Below, in pieces: positions 8,154 through 15,657 of a stretch of DNA of 64,000 nucleotides. Source of the DNA: Nitrosarchaeum sp. Lineage in GTDB: Archaea; Thermoproteota; Nitrososphaeria; Nitrososphaerales; Nitrosopumilaceae. Every line of letters starts with the position of its first letter. Position 1 is the stretch's first letter. A program made the translations under genes and the position numbers. The notes beneath the pieces are model-generated. The model was not told the DNA's origin. It searched no databases and worked only from the letters and a program-made list of their open reading frames with translations. The stretch lies in assembly GCA_021414365.1 (NCBI GenBank), contig JAIOOR010000013.1, positions 62,001-126,000 of the forward strand, read 5' to 3'.

Positions 8154-8710
8154 CCAAATCAATCGTAATTTCTGGTCCTCCAGCTGTGGGAAAAACAACT
8201 GTTGCTAAAGGTTTGGCAAATGAATTTAATCTTACATATCTTAGTGGCGGTGATATTCTCAAAGATATGGCAAAAGATCAAGGATTTGATGTAACTGGGG
8301 ATGACTGGTGGGATACTGAAAGTGGTATGAGGTTTCTTAGTCAAAGAGAAACCCATTCTGAATTTGACAAGCAAGTCGATGATAAATTAATAAAACTTTT
8401 CAACAAAGGTGGAATGGTAATTACAAGCTACACTCTCCCGTGGTTAGTTGATAATGGAATCAAAATTTGGCTAGCTGGTTCTCATGATAGTAGCTCAAAA
8501 AGAATGCAGAGTAGGGATAACATGACTTCTCAAGAAGCATATGAAATAACCAAAATAAGATATGACAAAAATCGAGCACTGTATAAGAAATTATATAATT
8601 TTGATTATGGAAAAGATATCTCAGTGTTTGACAAAATCATTGATACTGATAATCTTAATGCAACTCAAGTAATTAATATTGCAAAAGAAACAGTTAGGGA
8701 ATTATTATGA
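8150..8710 (+). CDS. cmk: Archaeal cytidylate kinase
   Basis: Phosphorylates CMP/dCMP using ATP. P-loop GPPAVGKT at residues 9-16; length 186 fits the archaeal CmkB family. The start is TTG within TTGA, overlapping the stop of the DUF106 gene by four bases. The stop overlaps cbf5 by ATGA. The SRDNMTSQEAYEITKIRYDK segment corresponds to the arginine-containing lid and substrate region. Confidence 0.9.
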   Translation: MTKSIVISGPPAVGKTTVAKGLANEFNLTYLSGGDILKDMAKDQGFDVTGDDWWDTESGMRFLSQRETHSEFDKQVDDKLIKLFNKGGMVITSYTLPWLVDNGIKIWLAGSHDSSSKRMQSRDNMTSQEAYEITKIRYDKNRALYKKLYNFDYGKDISVFDKIIDTDNLNATQVINIAKETVRELL

Positions 8711-9705
8711 CACTAAAACAACTACAGAATTTGATTGTAATTGATCAAGACATCACAGATGATGCATATGGGACATATTATGACAAAAGAACTATTGAAC
8801 AATTACTTGATTATGGTTTGATAATTTTAGACAAGCCTCCAGGGCCAACTAGTCATGAAACAGTGGCATGGACAAAAAGAATCTTAAAGATACCAAAAAT
8901 TGGTCACAGTGGAACCCTTGATCCTCAAGTTTCAGGTGTATTGCCTTTGGGTCTAGGTGAAGCAACTAAAGCACTTGGTGTGTTGCTGTATGGTCCAAAA
9001 GAATATCATGCCCTTGGAAGATTTCACTCTTTACCGTCAAAAGAAAAACTTAATGAAGTACTCGAAATGTTCAAAGGAGAAATTTTCCAAAAGCCACCGC
9101 AACGTTCTGCAGTATTAAGACAAACTAGAACCAGAACAATTTATGAACTTGAAGTACTAGAGCAAAAAGAGAGGTTACTTTTAACTCGTATACTATGTGA
9201 AGCTGGAACTTACATTAGAAAACTATACTATGACATTGGGGAGATTCTTGGTCCTGGTGCTACCATGATAGAGCTAAGAAGAACTAGAGTTGATCAATTC
9301 TATGAGGCTGATGGTTTGGTTACACTACATGAGCTTGCAAATGCTTTTGCACTTTGGGAAGAAAAAAAAGATTCGACTAAACTTATGACAATGATTAAAC
9401 CAATCGAGTATGCGCTAAGTGAACTAAAATCTGTAATGATTCGTGATTCTGCAGTTGATGCTTTATGTCATGGAGCTCAACTTGCAATTCCCGGCATCCT
9501 CCAAATTTCTCCAAATTTAAGAAAAGGCGACATTGTAGCAATCTATACACAAAAAGGAGAAGCCGTAGCTTTGGCAGAATCTACAATGTCTGAAGAAGAA
9601 ATTCGTGATTCAACCAAAGGTTACGCCTTTGTGACAAGTCGAATTATTATGGCTCCAAACACATATCCAAAGAAGTGGAGAACAAAATCTACTCCAAAGG
9701 ATTAA
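8707..9705 (+). CDS. cbf5: rRNA/tRNA pseudouridine synthase Cbf5
   Basis: Catalytic subunit of the H/ACA ribonucleoprotein, also able to make pseudouridine 55 in tRNA. The active-site motif is GHSGTLDPQVSG with the catalytic Asp at about residue 72, preceded by LDKPPGPTSHETVAW. A C-terminal PUA domain runs from about 240 (AVDALCHGAQLAIPGI through GDIVAIYTQKGEAVALAE). Length of 332 is normal. It closes the long ribosomal/SecY operon. Confidence 0.95.
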   Translation: MTLKQLQNLIVIDQDITDDAYGTYYDKRTIEQLLDYGLIILDKPPGPTSHETVAWTKRILKIPKIGHSGTLDPQVSGVLPLGLGEATKALGVLLYGPKEYHALGRFHSLPSKEKLNEVLEMFKGEIFQKPPQRSAVLRQTRTRTIYELEVLEQKERLLLTRILCEAGTYIRKLYYDIGEILGPGATMIELRRTRVDQFYEADGLVTLHELANAFALWEEKKDSTKLMTMIKPIEYALSELKSVMIRDSAVDALCHGAQLAIPGILQISPNLRKGDIVAIYTQKGEAVALAESTMSEEEIRDSTKGYAFVTSRIIMAPNTYPKKWRTKSTPKD

Positions 9706-9730
9706 AAAATCAAAGAAAAAACTCGAATAA

Positions 9731-10177
9731 TTGTTAGCTAAAAATCTTGTAATTTTTATCAGTGTTGGTGTTTTATCCGGCTTTTTGTTTGGATTTTATT
9801 TGCTTGATATGAAAAATACAAATCAACTTGTTTTTGTTGACGGTCCTTCAATTTCCATAGTGACAGAAAAATCTGATTTTAAGAAAGGCGAGGAAATCAA
9901 AATTACTATTGTAAATTCTGGAACCACCTCAATTACTTTTTCAGACTCTTCTTATGGATTGAAAATTACTGGTCTGTTTGGGATAATGATGTATTCTCCT
10001 CCTGCATCCCAAGTGATTACAACATTAAACCCAAAAGGCGAGGCTGTACTTGTATGGGATCAAATGAAAAATGATAATGTCCCTGTTTTGGAAGGTCTTT
10101 ACAAAATTAGTTCAGATGGAATAGATCCTGCTGGAAACAAAATTGAAAAATCTATCACTATTAACATCTGGAAGTAA
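9731..10177 (+). CDS. Small membrane-anchored extracellular protein, unknown
   Basis: Not recognised as a named family. With TTG at 9731 it is 148 residues: one N-terminal hydrophobic segment (about 5-25), then a beta-rich domain of about 110 residues. The pattern FKKGEEIKITIVNSGTTSIT followed by GEAVLVWDQ and GLYKIS resembles an immunoglobulin-like or intracellular-proteinase-inhibitor-like (BsuPI) fold. It probably faces outward, held by the N-terminal anchor. It follows cbf5 by 25 bases and may be read through from the operon. Confidence 0.75.
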   Translation: MLAKNLVIFISVGVLSGFLFGFYLLDMKNTNQLVFVDGPSISIVTEKSDFKKGEEIKITIVNSGTTSITFSDSSYGLKITGLFGIMMYSPPASQVITTLNPKGEAVLVWDQMKNDNVPVLEGLYKISSDGIDPAGNKIEKSITINIWK

Positions 10178-10190
10178 TTTTTTTATTTCA
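10178..10190 (+). terminator. Oligo-T terminator
   Basis: A seven-T run immediately follows the stop at 10177 and precedes the tRNA-Ser promoter. It fits factor-independent archaeal termination of the upstream operon. Evidence is composition only. Confidence 0.35.
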
Positions 10191-10200
10191 CATAACACAA

Positions 10201-10208
10201 TATATAAT
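10201..10208 (+). promoter_or_regulatory. TATA box for tRNA-Ser
   Basis: TATATAAT lies 36 bases before the mature tRNA 5' end. That is the position of an archaeal TATA box if the primary transcript has a leader of about ten bases, later removed by RNase P. Confidence 0.5.
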
Positions 10209-10243
10209 CAAATTTTCCCAATTTACTTTGTCGCAAGACTTGT

Positions 10244-10344
10244 GCCGGGGTCGCCTAGCCTGGTAGGGCGCGCGCCTGGAAATGATTTACCATAAAGCGC
10301 GTTCTCGCAAGGGAACGGGAGTTCAAATCTCCCTCCCGGCGCCA
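10244..10344 (+). tRNA. tRNA-Ser (GGA) with a 14-nt intron
   Basis: Acceptor GCCGGGG pairs with TCCCGGC, followed by discriminator G and an encoded CCA. The D stem is GCC/GGC. The anticodon stem is CGCGC (10271-10275) with GCGCG (10297-10301). A serine-type long variable arm is present (TTCTC-GCAA-GGGAA), and the T stem is GGGAG/CTCCC. The loop between the anticodon stems has 21 bases instead of 7. CTGGAA before and A after bases 10282-10295 rebuild a normal loop with anticodon GGA at 10278-10280. The 14-base intron therefore sits at the canonical 37/38 position. Confidence 0.93.
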
Positions 10345-10474
10345 TTTAATTTCTGAATTTTTGCCAACTGTTGATTATTGTAAAAATACATTCTAATAGA
10401 AATCAAAAACCTATTCAAGAGAAAGATGGACATTACATCAGCATACAGTTTAGAAAATGAATATTTTTAAAAGA

Positions 10475-11035
10475 TTAATTATAAATCATTAAATTTTTTT
10501 CTTCAAGTATGCTGTGAATTTGATTTACAGAGCGATGAACATCTTTTTCAACTTTAGCACCTACACAGACTAATTTACCTGATGAAAATATTAGAATTAC
10601 AGTTTTAGGATCTAGCATTCTGTGTATTAATCCTGGAAACTGTTCTGGTTCATACATACTTCTAGGAAGAGTTCTTGCTGCTTGTTCCAAATTAACTCTA
10701 CCTCCAAGATTAATTGATGACACGATATTTTGTATTGTAACTACAGCTTCATTTTTTATCTTGATTTTACCTTTCTTTAACATCCCAACTACTTTGGCTA
10801 CTGCTGCTTCTGCCAGTTCTTGAGATTTTGCACCAGTGCATACCATCTTTCCTGAGCTAAACAACAATGTAGCTGTTTTGGGATTTTTGAGTCTGAAGAC
10901 AGCTCCTGGAAATTGTTCTGGATGATATTCTACATCTGGGAATTTTTTTGTGATATCTACAAGATCTAATTTTTGGTCAATTGAAGCCGAAGCAACTACA
11001 TTGACTATTGAAATTAAAGGTCTTGTTTGAGTCAT
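10475..11035 (-). CDS. tbp: TATA-box-binding protein
   Basis: General transcription factor that binds the TATA box and recruits TFB and RNA polymerase. The 186 residues form the two direct repeats of the TBP saddle. The equivalent segments are HPEQFPGAVFRLKNPKTATL with LLFSSGKMVCTGAKS in repeat 1, and YEPEQFPGLIHRMLDPKTVI with LIFSSGKLVCVGAKVE in repeat 2. Next to the TFB gene on the same strand, 24 bases apart, so probably co-transcribed. Confidence 0.97.
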   Translation of the reverse strand: MTQTRPLISIVNVVASASIDQKLDLVDITKKFPDVEYHPEQFPGAVFRLKNPKTATLLFSSGKMVCTGAKSQELAEAAVAKVVGMLKKGKIKIKNEAVVTIQNIVSSINLGGRVNLEQAARTLPRSMYEPEQFPGLIHRMLDPKTVILIFSSGKLVCVGAKVEKDVHRSVNQIHSILEEKNLMIYN

Positions 11036-11059
11036 ATTTTTATCTGTTTTATCTCTAAC

Positions 11060-11980
11060 TTATAGATCTGTATTTTGATCCAATCTCAATCCTTTGTATC
11101 TGTTTCTTATCGTGACTTCAGTTACACTTGCAGCTTCTGCTATATCGCGTTGAGTCATATTTTCACCGTTTTTTACGCATGACAAGTAAAGTGCGGCTGC
11201 TGCCAAACCCATTGGATCCTTTCCGGCTGACTCTTCATGTTCTTTTGCTATTTTGAGTACTTTAACTGCATAACGTTTTGTTTTTTCTGTAATCCCTAGC
11301 TTACTTGCAATTCTTGCAACACATTGAACTGGATCAACTACTGGCATTTTTAGCTCTAACTCCTGATGTAAAATTCTGTAGCATCTGGCGATATCTTTTT
11401 TCTTTATGTTTCCAGCATCTGAAACGTCTTTTAGAGTTCTAGGAGTTTCTGTATCTCTACATGCAGCATAAAGTGCCGATGCAATTAATGCAGAAATCGA
11501 GCGTCCTCTTACCAAACCTTTCTCTAATGCTTTTCTGTAGATGTATGCTGCTTTTTCAACTACTGCATCTGAAAGTGCAAGTTTGTCTTTTAGACGTGTT
11601 AATTCACTTAATGCTTGACGTAAATTTCTATCTGCAGATGCATGAACTTTACTTCTACTGTCCCATGTTCTCAGTCTTTCGATTGTACTTTTCATAGCTG
11701 ATGTAAGTGGTTTTCCAGAAGAGTCTCTGTTTATTGGATTAATTATAGTGGCAAGTCCTCTGTCATGAATTGTCAGCGATGTTGGTGCACCAGTTCTAGT
11801 AGGATCTGTACCTCCTTCTTTTGAAAATGATCTCCATTCAGGTCCAGAATCATTTAACATCTCAGAAATAACATACCCACATTTTCCGCAAAATCTTTCA
11901 CCTGTAACATTGTCCGTTAGCATGCCGCCTTTTCCACAACGTCCGCAGTCAGTTTGTGTGTTGATACTTTGTAAAACCAA
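11060..11980 (-). CDS. tfb: Transcription initiation factor TFB
   Basis: Archaeal TFIIB homologue linking TBP-DNA to RNA polymerase and setting the start site. An N-terminal zinc ribbon has CxxC at 12-15 and CxxC at 31-34. The B-reader/linker includes SGPEWRSFS and GAPTSLTIHDRGLAT. Two cyclin repeats follow (about 105-190 and 205-295). The length of 306 is normal. Many thaumarchaea carry several TFBs, so this may not be the only copy in the genome. Confidence 0.96.
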   Translation of the reverse strand: MVLQSINTQTDCGRCGKGGMLTDNVTGERFCGKCGYVISEMLNDSGPEWRSFSKEGGTDPTRTGAPTSLTIHDRGLATIINPINRDSSGKPLTSAMKSTIERLRTWDSRSKVHASADRNLRQALSELTRLKDKLALSDAVVEKAAYIYRKALEKGLVRGRSISALIASALYAACRDTETPRTLKDVSDAGNIKKKDIARCYRILHQELELKMPVVDPVQCVARIASKLGITEKTKRYAVKVLKIAKEHEESAGKDPMGLAAAALYLSCVKNGENMTQRDIAEAASVTEVTIRNRYKGLRLDQNTDL

Positions 11981-12160
11981 AATAAAATCATAATAGATTA
12001 GTTTCTTTACTATAATAACCGGCTTATTTTCTGATTTTTCATAAAATGATGCAAAACTAAAGAATATCCGACATTAGATTTGAAGAAAAATTGACTTGAT
12101 ATGCCGATGATCCCGTTTCTAAATGAAATCTGATGTAATAATAGGTAAAATGACTAATTT

Positions 12161-13471
12161 CTATAATGCTAATTTTTCAACTATTTCGCTGAATTTCCAA
12201 AAACCACATTGCATATCTGAACTTTCATTTTCAATCATTCCTTTTTTGCTTAGATAATTTACCACATATGCAGAAAATGGCAATGCGCCAGTAGCACCTG
12301 GAGAATTATAGTTCAAAATATGAAAAGACATTGAATCTCCTTCTAAAATTGCATCTGGAACAAATTGCCCCTTGTCATCAATCACAGATGATCTAATACC
12401 TGCAGTTCCTTTTTCTCTAATTTTTTCTGGATCAATTTTTGGTAAGAATCGCTTTACTCTGTTGATCATTTTTGATTTTGACATTGAGGATTGAATTTCA
12501 TTTATCGCAAGTTCTTGGAATTGTTTATCAAATATTGCTTTTATTGCACCCGAATTTATCATCTCCAGCATTTTTGGAATGAATTCTTTGATGTTTTCTT
12601 TTTTATTATACCCGTATGGACTAAACACTGGTACTGCATTTGGTCCAATCTCACAATTTCCGTCGACTCTGATAATCCAATGTGGATCTAAAAATGGATA
12701 GTCTGTATATTCTGGTACTGAATAAACACTTGTTTTTGTTAGGTTGTTGTATTCTTTTGGTGCTCTCCAGTATTCTCCTCTAAAGTGAACATCTGTAAAT
12801 TTCTCTGCTACTCCAATCTTGTGTGCAATATCTATCGCTTCTCCACCAGCTGCATTGATTACAAACTCTGCAAAAATCTCTTGTTTGTTATTTAATGTAA
12901 TTTTCCATTTACCATCTATTTTTTTGATACTGGATACTTTGGAATCTAAAAGAAAATTCACTCCGTTATCTTTGCTGTCTTGCATCACCTCATGTGTAAG
13001 TCTGGAATAATCCGTAGAGCCATCCCTGTATACATAAAGCGCAGACTCGCATTTTATCTCAGGTTCAATTTTTTTTAATTCATTCTTATCCATTAATTTA
13101 ATGTCGTTGTCCTGTAATCCGTTTTGCTTTCCCCATTTCAAATATTTTTCAAGTACTTTAGTCCCTCTCTCATCTAAAGATACCTCTATGACACCATCTT
13201 TTTTGAATGGTATGTTTTTGATCTTGGAATATTCTTCCCACATTTCATATCCATGAAAAGCGGCTTTTGCAAACATCTTTTTCTTTTCTGGATTGTATAG
13301 ATACGGAGCATGAACCTTGCCTGTATTTCTTCCGCTTGTATGAAATGCAACACTGTGTGCTTGCTCTATTACTGCAATTTTTTTTGTTTTGTTAAGAAAT
13401 CCAAGAAAATACGAAATTGAAGAGCCTAATATTCCACCGCCAATTATTACAATATCAAAATCACGCGTCAA
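12161..13471 (-). CDS. lhgO: FAD-dependent L-2-hydroxyglutarate oxidase-like (DAO family)
   Basis: Member of the glycine oxidase/D-amino-acid oxidase fold closest in pattern to L-2-hydroxyglutarate oxidase/dehydrogenase. The N-terminal FAD-binding motif is IIGGGILGSSISY (9-21), followed by HTSGRNTGKVHAPYLY, the LhgO signature with the flavin-contacting segment. FRGEYWRAP and WIIRVDGNCEIGPNAVPVFS come later. Length of 436 is normal. It would return L-2-hydroxyglutarate, a side product of central metabolism, to 2-oxoglutarate. Substrate is inferred from family resemblance. Confidence 0.82.
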   Translation of the reverse strand: MTRDFDIVIIGGGILGSSISYFLGFLNKTKKIAVIEQAHSVAFHTSGRNTGKVHAPYLYNPEKKKMFAKAAFHGYEMWEEYSKIKNIPFKKDGVIEVSLDERGTKVLEKYLKWGKQNGLQDNDIKLMDKNELKKIEPEIKCESALYVYRDGSTDYSRLTHEVMQDSKDNGVNFLLDSKVSSIKKIDGKWKITLNNKQEIFAEFVINAAGGEAIDIAHKIGVAEKFTDVHFRGEYWRAPKEYNNLTKTSVYSVPEYTDYPFLDPHWIIRVDGNCEIGPNAVPVFSPYGYNKKENIKEFIPKMLEMINSGAIKAIFDKQFQELAINEIQSSMSKSKMINRVKRFLPKIDPEKIREKGTAGIRSSVIDDKGQFVPDAILEGDSMSFHILNYNSPGATGALPFSAYVVNYLSKKGMIENESSDMQCGFWKFSEIVEKLAL

Positions 13472-13554
13472 CGCATTCTATTTTTATATTCATCCATATT
13501 AAATTGGATATCTGGCAATCAAGATTAATATCGCATGAAATTTTAATTTAATCT

Positions 13555-13836
13555 GTGTTACCTGATAGGTGTTCTATTATGGAAAGTGGCAAACAATGCG
13601 TCAGCCCACCAGAATTTGTAGTATCTGTTGTGGTTGAAAAAGATGAGTATATGGTAGGCGTAACATGTAATCATCACAAACAAATTGTTTCTGGAAAAAT
13701 TCAATCTCTTCAAAATGAGAATAAAATACCTCATGGGAAAATCAGTTTTTCGCCATTAAAAGCAGTTGGAACTGATTGTATACACGGTGATCAGGATGAT
13801 TTTGTTCAATTAGATACAAAATTACCTAAAAATTGA
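13555..13836 (+). CDS. Small protein of unknown function with His/Cys
   Basis: Not recognised. 93 residues from GTG at 13555; an ATG at 13579 is an alternative start. It has Cys at positions 6, 16 and 39 and CNHHKQ in the middle. The CSIMESGKQC and CNHH groups could form a metal site, but the pattern does not match a named zinc finger. It is followed at once by a second small gene on the same strand. Confidence 0.65.
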   Translation: MLPDRCSIMESGKQCVSPPEFVVSVVVEKDEYMVGVTCNHHKQIVSGKIQSLQNENKIPHGKISFSPLKAVGTDCIHGDQDDFVQLDTKLPKN

Positions 13837-13862
13837 AATAATTTCTTTTTAATTGAATTGTA

Positions 13863-14237
13863 TTGCTTTTAGATATCTTATCAGATCTGTTAAAAATAGA
13901 TGATGTTTTGTTGATATTAAAAAATAACGCCGCTGTCTCTGAGATTAGAAGCAATTCTATGTCTATCAAACAGAAAGAAAAATGGATTACAATAGGTGAT
14001 AATGACGGACCGTCTCATATGCACATTAATGCTGAATTAATATCCTCTGCAGAGTTTGTTGAGGAAGAAAAACCAGATCGTACAAGTTTTAGTGTTAGGT
14101 TTTTTGATCAAAGTGGTGAGCGTGTCTTGGGTGCATTTTTTACAAAAATGTATGATCAAAATAATGAACTCATCGCTAAGCGAAAAAAAACATATGGTGA
14201 TCTTTGTCAAAAATACAATTCGAAAATTAATTTTTAA
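13863..14237 (+). CDS. Small protein, possibly ChuX/HutX-like
   Basis: 124 residues from TTG at 13863. The stretch DGPSHMHINAELISSAEF, then FSVRFFDQSGERVLGAFFTK and MYDQNNELI, is reminiscent of the ChuX/HutX/HemS family, whose members bind heme or heme-like molecules. I base this on remembered family pattern and not on an alignment. It follows the 93-residue gene by 26 bases, and an uncertain hairpin lies just after its stop. Confidence 0.6.
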   Translation: MLLDILSDLLKIDDVLLILKNNAAVSEIRSNSMSIKQKEKWITIGDNDGPSHMHINAELISSAEFVEEEKPDRTSFSVRFFDQSGERVLGAFFTKMYDQNNELIAKRKKTYGDLCQKYNSKINF

Positions 14238-14243
14238 AAAAAA

Positions 14244-14264
14244 CCTTGTCTGAAAAAAACAAGG
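14244..14264. terminator. Hairpin between convergent genes
   Basis: CCTTGT (14244-14249) and ACAAGG (14259-14264) form a six-base stem with a nine-base A-rich loop, placed between the + strand gene ending at 14237 and the minus strand frame ending at 14272. It may be a two-way terminator. The stem is short, so the call is weak. Confidence 0.35.
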
Positions 14265-14271
14265 AGAAGTT

Positions 14272-14361
14272 TTATTGTTCTGCTTGTTTTTTCTTCTTTT
14301 CTTTTTCAGACTGTTGTTTAGCGTATTCTAATTCTTCGTTTGTATGCTTAAATTTTTTCAA
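14272..14361 (-). CDS. Possible 29-residue charged microprotein
   Basis: Minus-strand frame from TTG at 14361. It reads KKFKHTNEELEYAKQQ, then a Glu/Lys-rich helix ending KKKKQAEQ. The amino-acid composition looks like a real amphipathic helix, and the other frames here give Phe/Ser-rich nonsense. No promoter or ribosome-binding site is clear. Could equally be chance. Confidence 0.35.
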   Translation of the reverse strand: MKKFKHTNEELEYAKQQSEKEKKKKQAEQ

Positions 14362-14440
14362 TCTGTTACTACTTTACATTCTTTGTATAAAAACTGCAGT
14401 TTTCTTTCCATACAATCCACACGTCAATTTGAGGCCAATA

Positions 14441-15412
14441 TCAATATCCTACAGAGTAAATTGGCGATTTTCCATTGATTCCTAGGTTCAAATTCTTTAC
14501 AGTTAGTTCTGCCATTTTTGCTCTTGTCTCATCCGTGGAGCTTCCGATATGTGGTGCCAAAACAACGTTTTGTATTTTTATTAATGGGTGATTTTTACTA
14601 ATTGGCTCTGATTCATACACATCAAGTGCAGCACCGGCGATTATTTTTTTATTCAGTGCTGTGATGAGATCTTTTTCATTGATTATTTTTCCACGTGCAG
14701 TGTTGATTAAAAACGCCGTTTTTTTCATTTTTTTAAAAATTTTCATATCAAATAACTGGTTTGTCTCTTTTGTATGTGGAACATGAATTGAAATTATGTC
14801 GCTGTCTGTTATCATTTTTTCAAATGTGACATATTTTGCCCCTAGTATTTTCTCTTTATTTTTTGAAACATCTTTTCTATTATGATATATTATTTTCATG
14901 TCAAATGCTTTGGCACGTTTTGCAAGTGTTCCGCCAATTCTTCCTAACCCAAAAATTCCCAAAGTTTTACCCTGTAGATCAGTCCCAACATAATCATATG
15001 CCCCATAGATTTGCTTCCATTTACCATGTCTAATTATTCTATCTCCTTCTGATACCCTGCGCAATACATCTATCATCAAAGAAAATGCCAAGTCTGCTGT
15101 CGCATCTGTTAGTACTTCAGGAGTGTATCCAACACGAATTTTCTTTTTCTTTGCATACTGAGTATCTATGTGATCAAAACCAACACTGTAGGTACTGATA
15201 ACTTTGAGATTTTTTGCGGCATCTATTAACTCTTTGTCGATTTTATCATATGGAAAACAAATCAACCCATCAATATTTTTGATTTTTAATTCTAGTTTTA
15301 TTTTTGGAATTGGAATTTTTCCAGAATGAATTTCAATCTGGTATCTCTTTTTCAACTCTTTTAATGCAAAATCATGCAGTGTTCTGGTAAGAAACACCCT
15401 CTTTTTTTTCAT
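14441..15412 (-). CDS. D-isomer-specific 2-hydroxyacid dehydrogenase
   Basis: NAD(P)-dependent reductase of the glyoxylate/hydroxypyruvate reductase or phosphoglycerate dehydrogenase group. The Rossmann motif is GLGRIGGTLAKRA near residue 155. The catalytic Arg lies in NTARGKIINEKDL, Glu in ALDVYESEP and His in APHIGSSTDE. Length of 323 fits a single-domain enzyme without the serine-binding ACT domain, so glyoxylate-type substrates are more likely than phosphoglycerate. The exact substrate is not determined. Confidence 0.88.
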   Translation of the reverse strand: MKKKRVFLTRTLHDFALKELKKRYQIEIHSGKIPIPKIKLELKIKNIDGLICFPYDKIDKELIDAAKNLKVISTYSVGFDHIDTQYAKKKKIRVGYTPEVLTDATADLAFSLMIDVLRRVSEGDRIIRHGKWKQIYGAYDYVGTDLQGKTLGIFGLGRIGGTLAKRAKAFDMKIIYHNRKDVSKNKEKILGAKYVTFEKMITDSDIISIHVPHTKETNQLFDMKIFKKMKKTAFLINTARGKIINEKDLITALNKKIIAGAALDVYESEPISKNHPLIKIQNVVLAPHIGSSTDETRAKMAELTVKNLNLGINGKSPIYSVGY

Positions 15413-15466
15413 TACTCATGAAATTTGTCTCAAACCATTTATACGATTTCTTTCTAGATAATCAAG

Positions 15467-15604
15467 ATGCCAGACACCGAAGAGGAATTTGCAATTTGTA
15501 TAGAGTGTGGAAATTCAATTGAAAAATGTGTCTGTGTCTGTCCATACTGTGGTGAACGTGATAAGTGTGAATGTGTATTGTTTGACTCATCTACAGGTGG
15601 TTAG
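15467..15604 (+). CDS. 45-residue cysteine-rich metal-binding protein
   Basis: ATG at 15467, stop at 15602-15604. Eight cysteines in 45 residues, read as CIEC, CVCVCPYC and CEC, preceded by an acidic N-terminus (MPDTEEEFA). The two CxxC groups and the CxCxC core suggest a zinc ribbon or small metal-cluster protein. A TATA-like TTTATAC lies about 27 bases before the ATG. It lies 53 bases before the ferredoxin oxidoreductase genes on the same strand. Function unknown. Confidence 0.75.
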   Translation: MPDTEEEFAICIECGNSIEKCVCVCPYCGERDKCECVLFDSSTGG

Positions 15605-15657
15605 TGCAATTAATTTGAACACCATTATTAATATTCTAAAAAACCAGATGAATATGT

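Noticed and set aside
10371-10460. 29-codon + strand frame from TTG between tRNA-Ser and tbp
   Set aside because: The translation looks protein-like (Lys/Arg/Gln-rich) but there is no clear promoter after the tRNA, no Cys or other motif, and the frame is too short to separate from chance.
14246-14485. 79-codon + strand frame
   Set aside because: Phe/Ser/Cys-rich composition typical of an antisense shadow; it overlaps the 3' end of the 2-hydroxyacid dehydrogenase gene.
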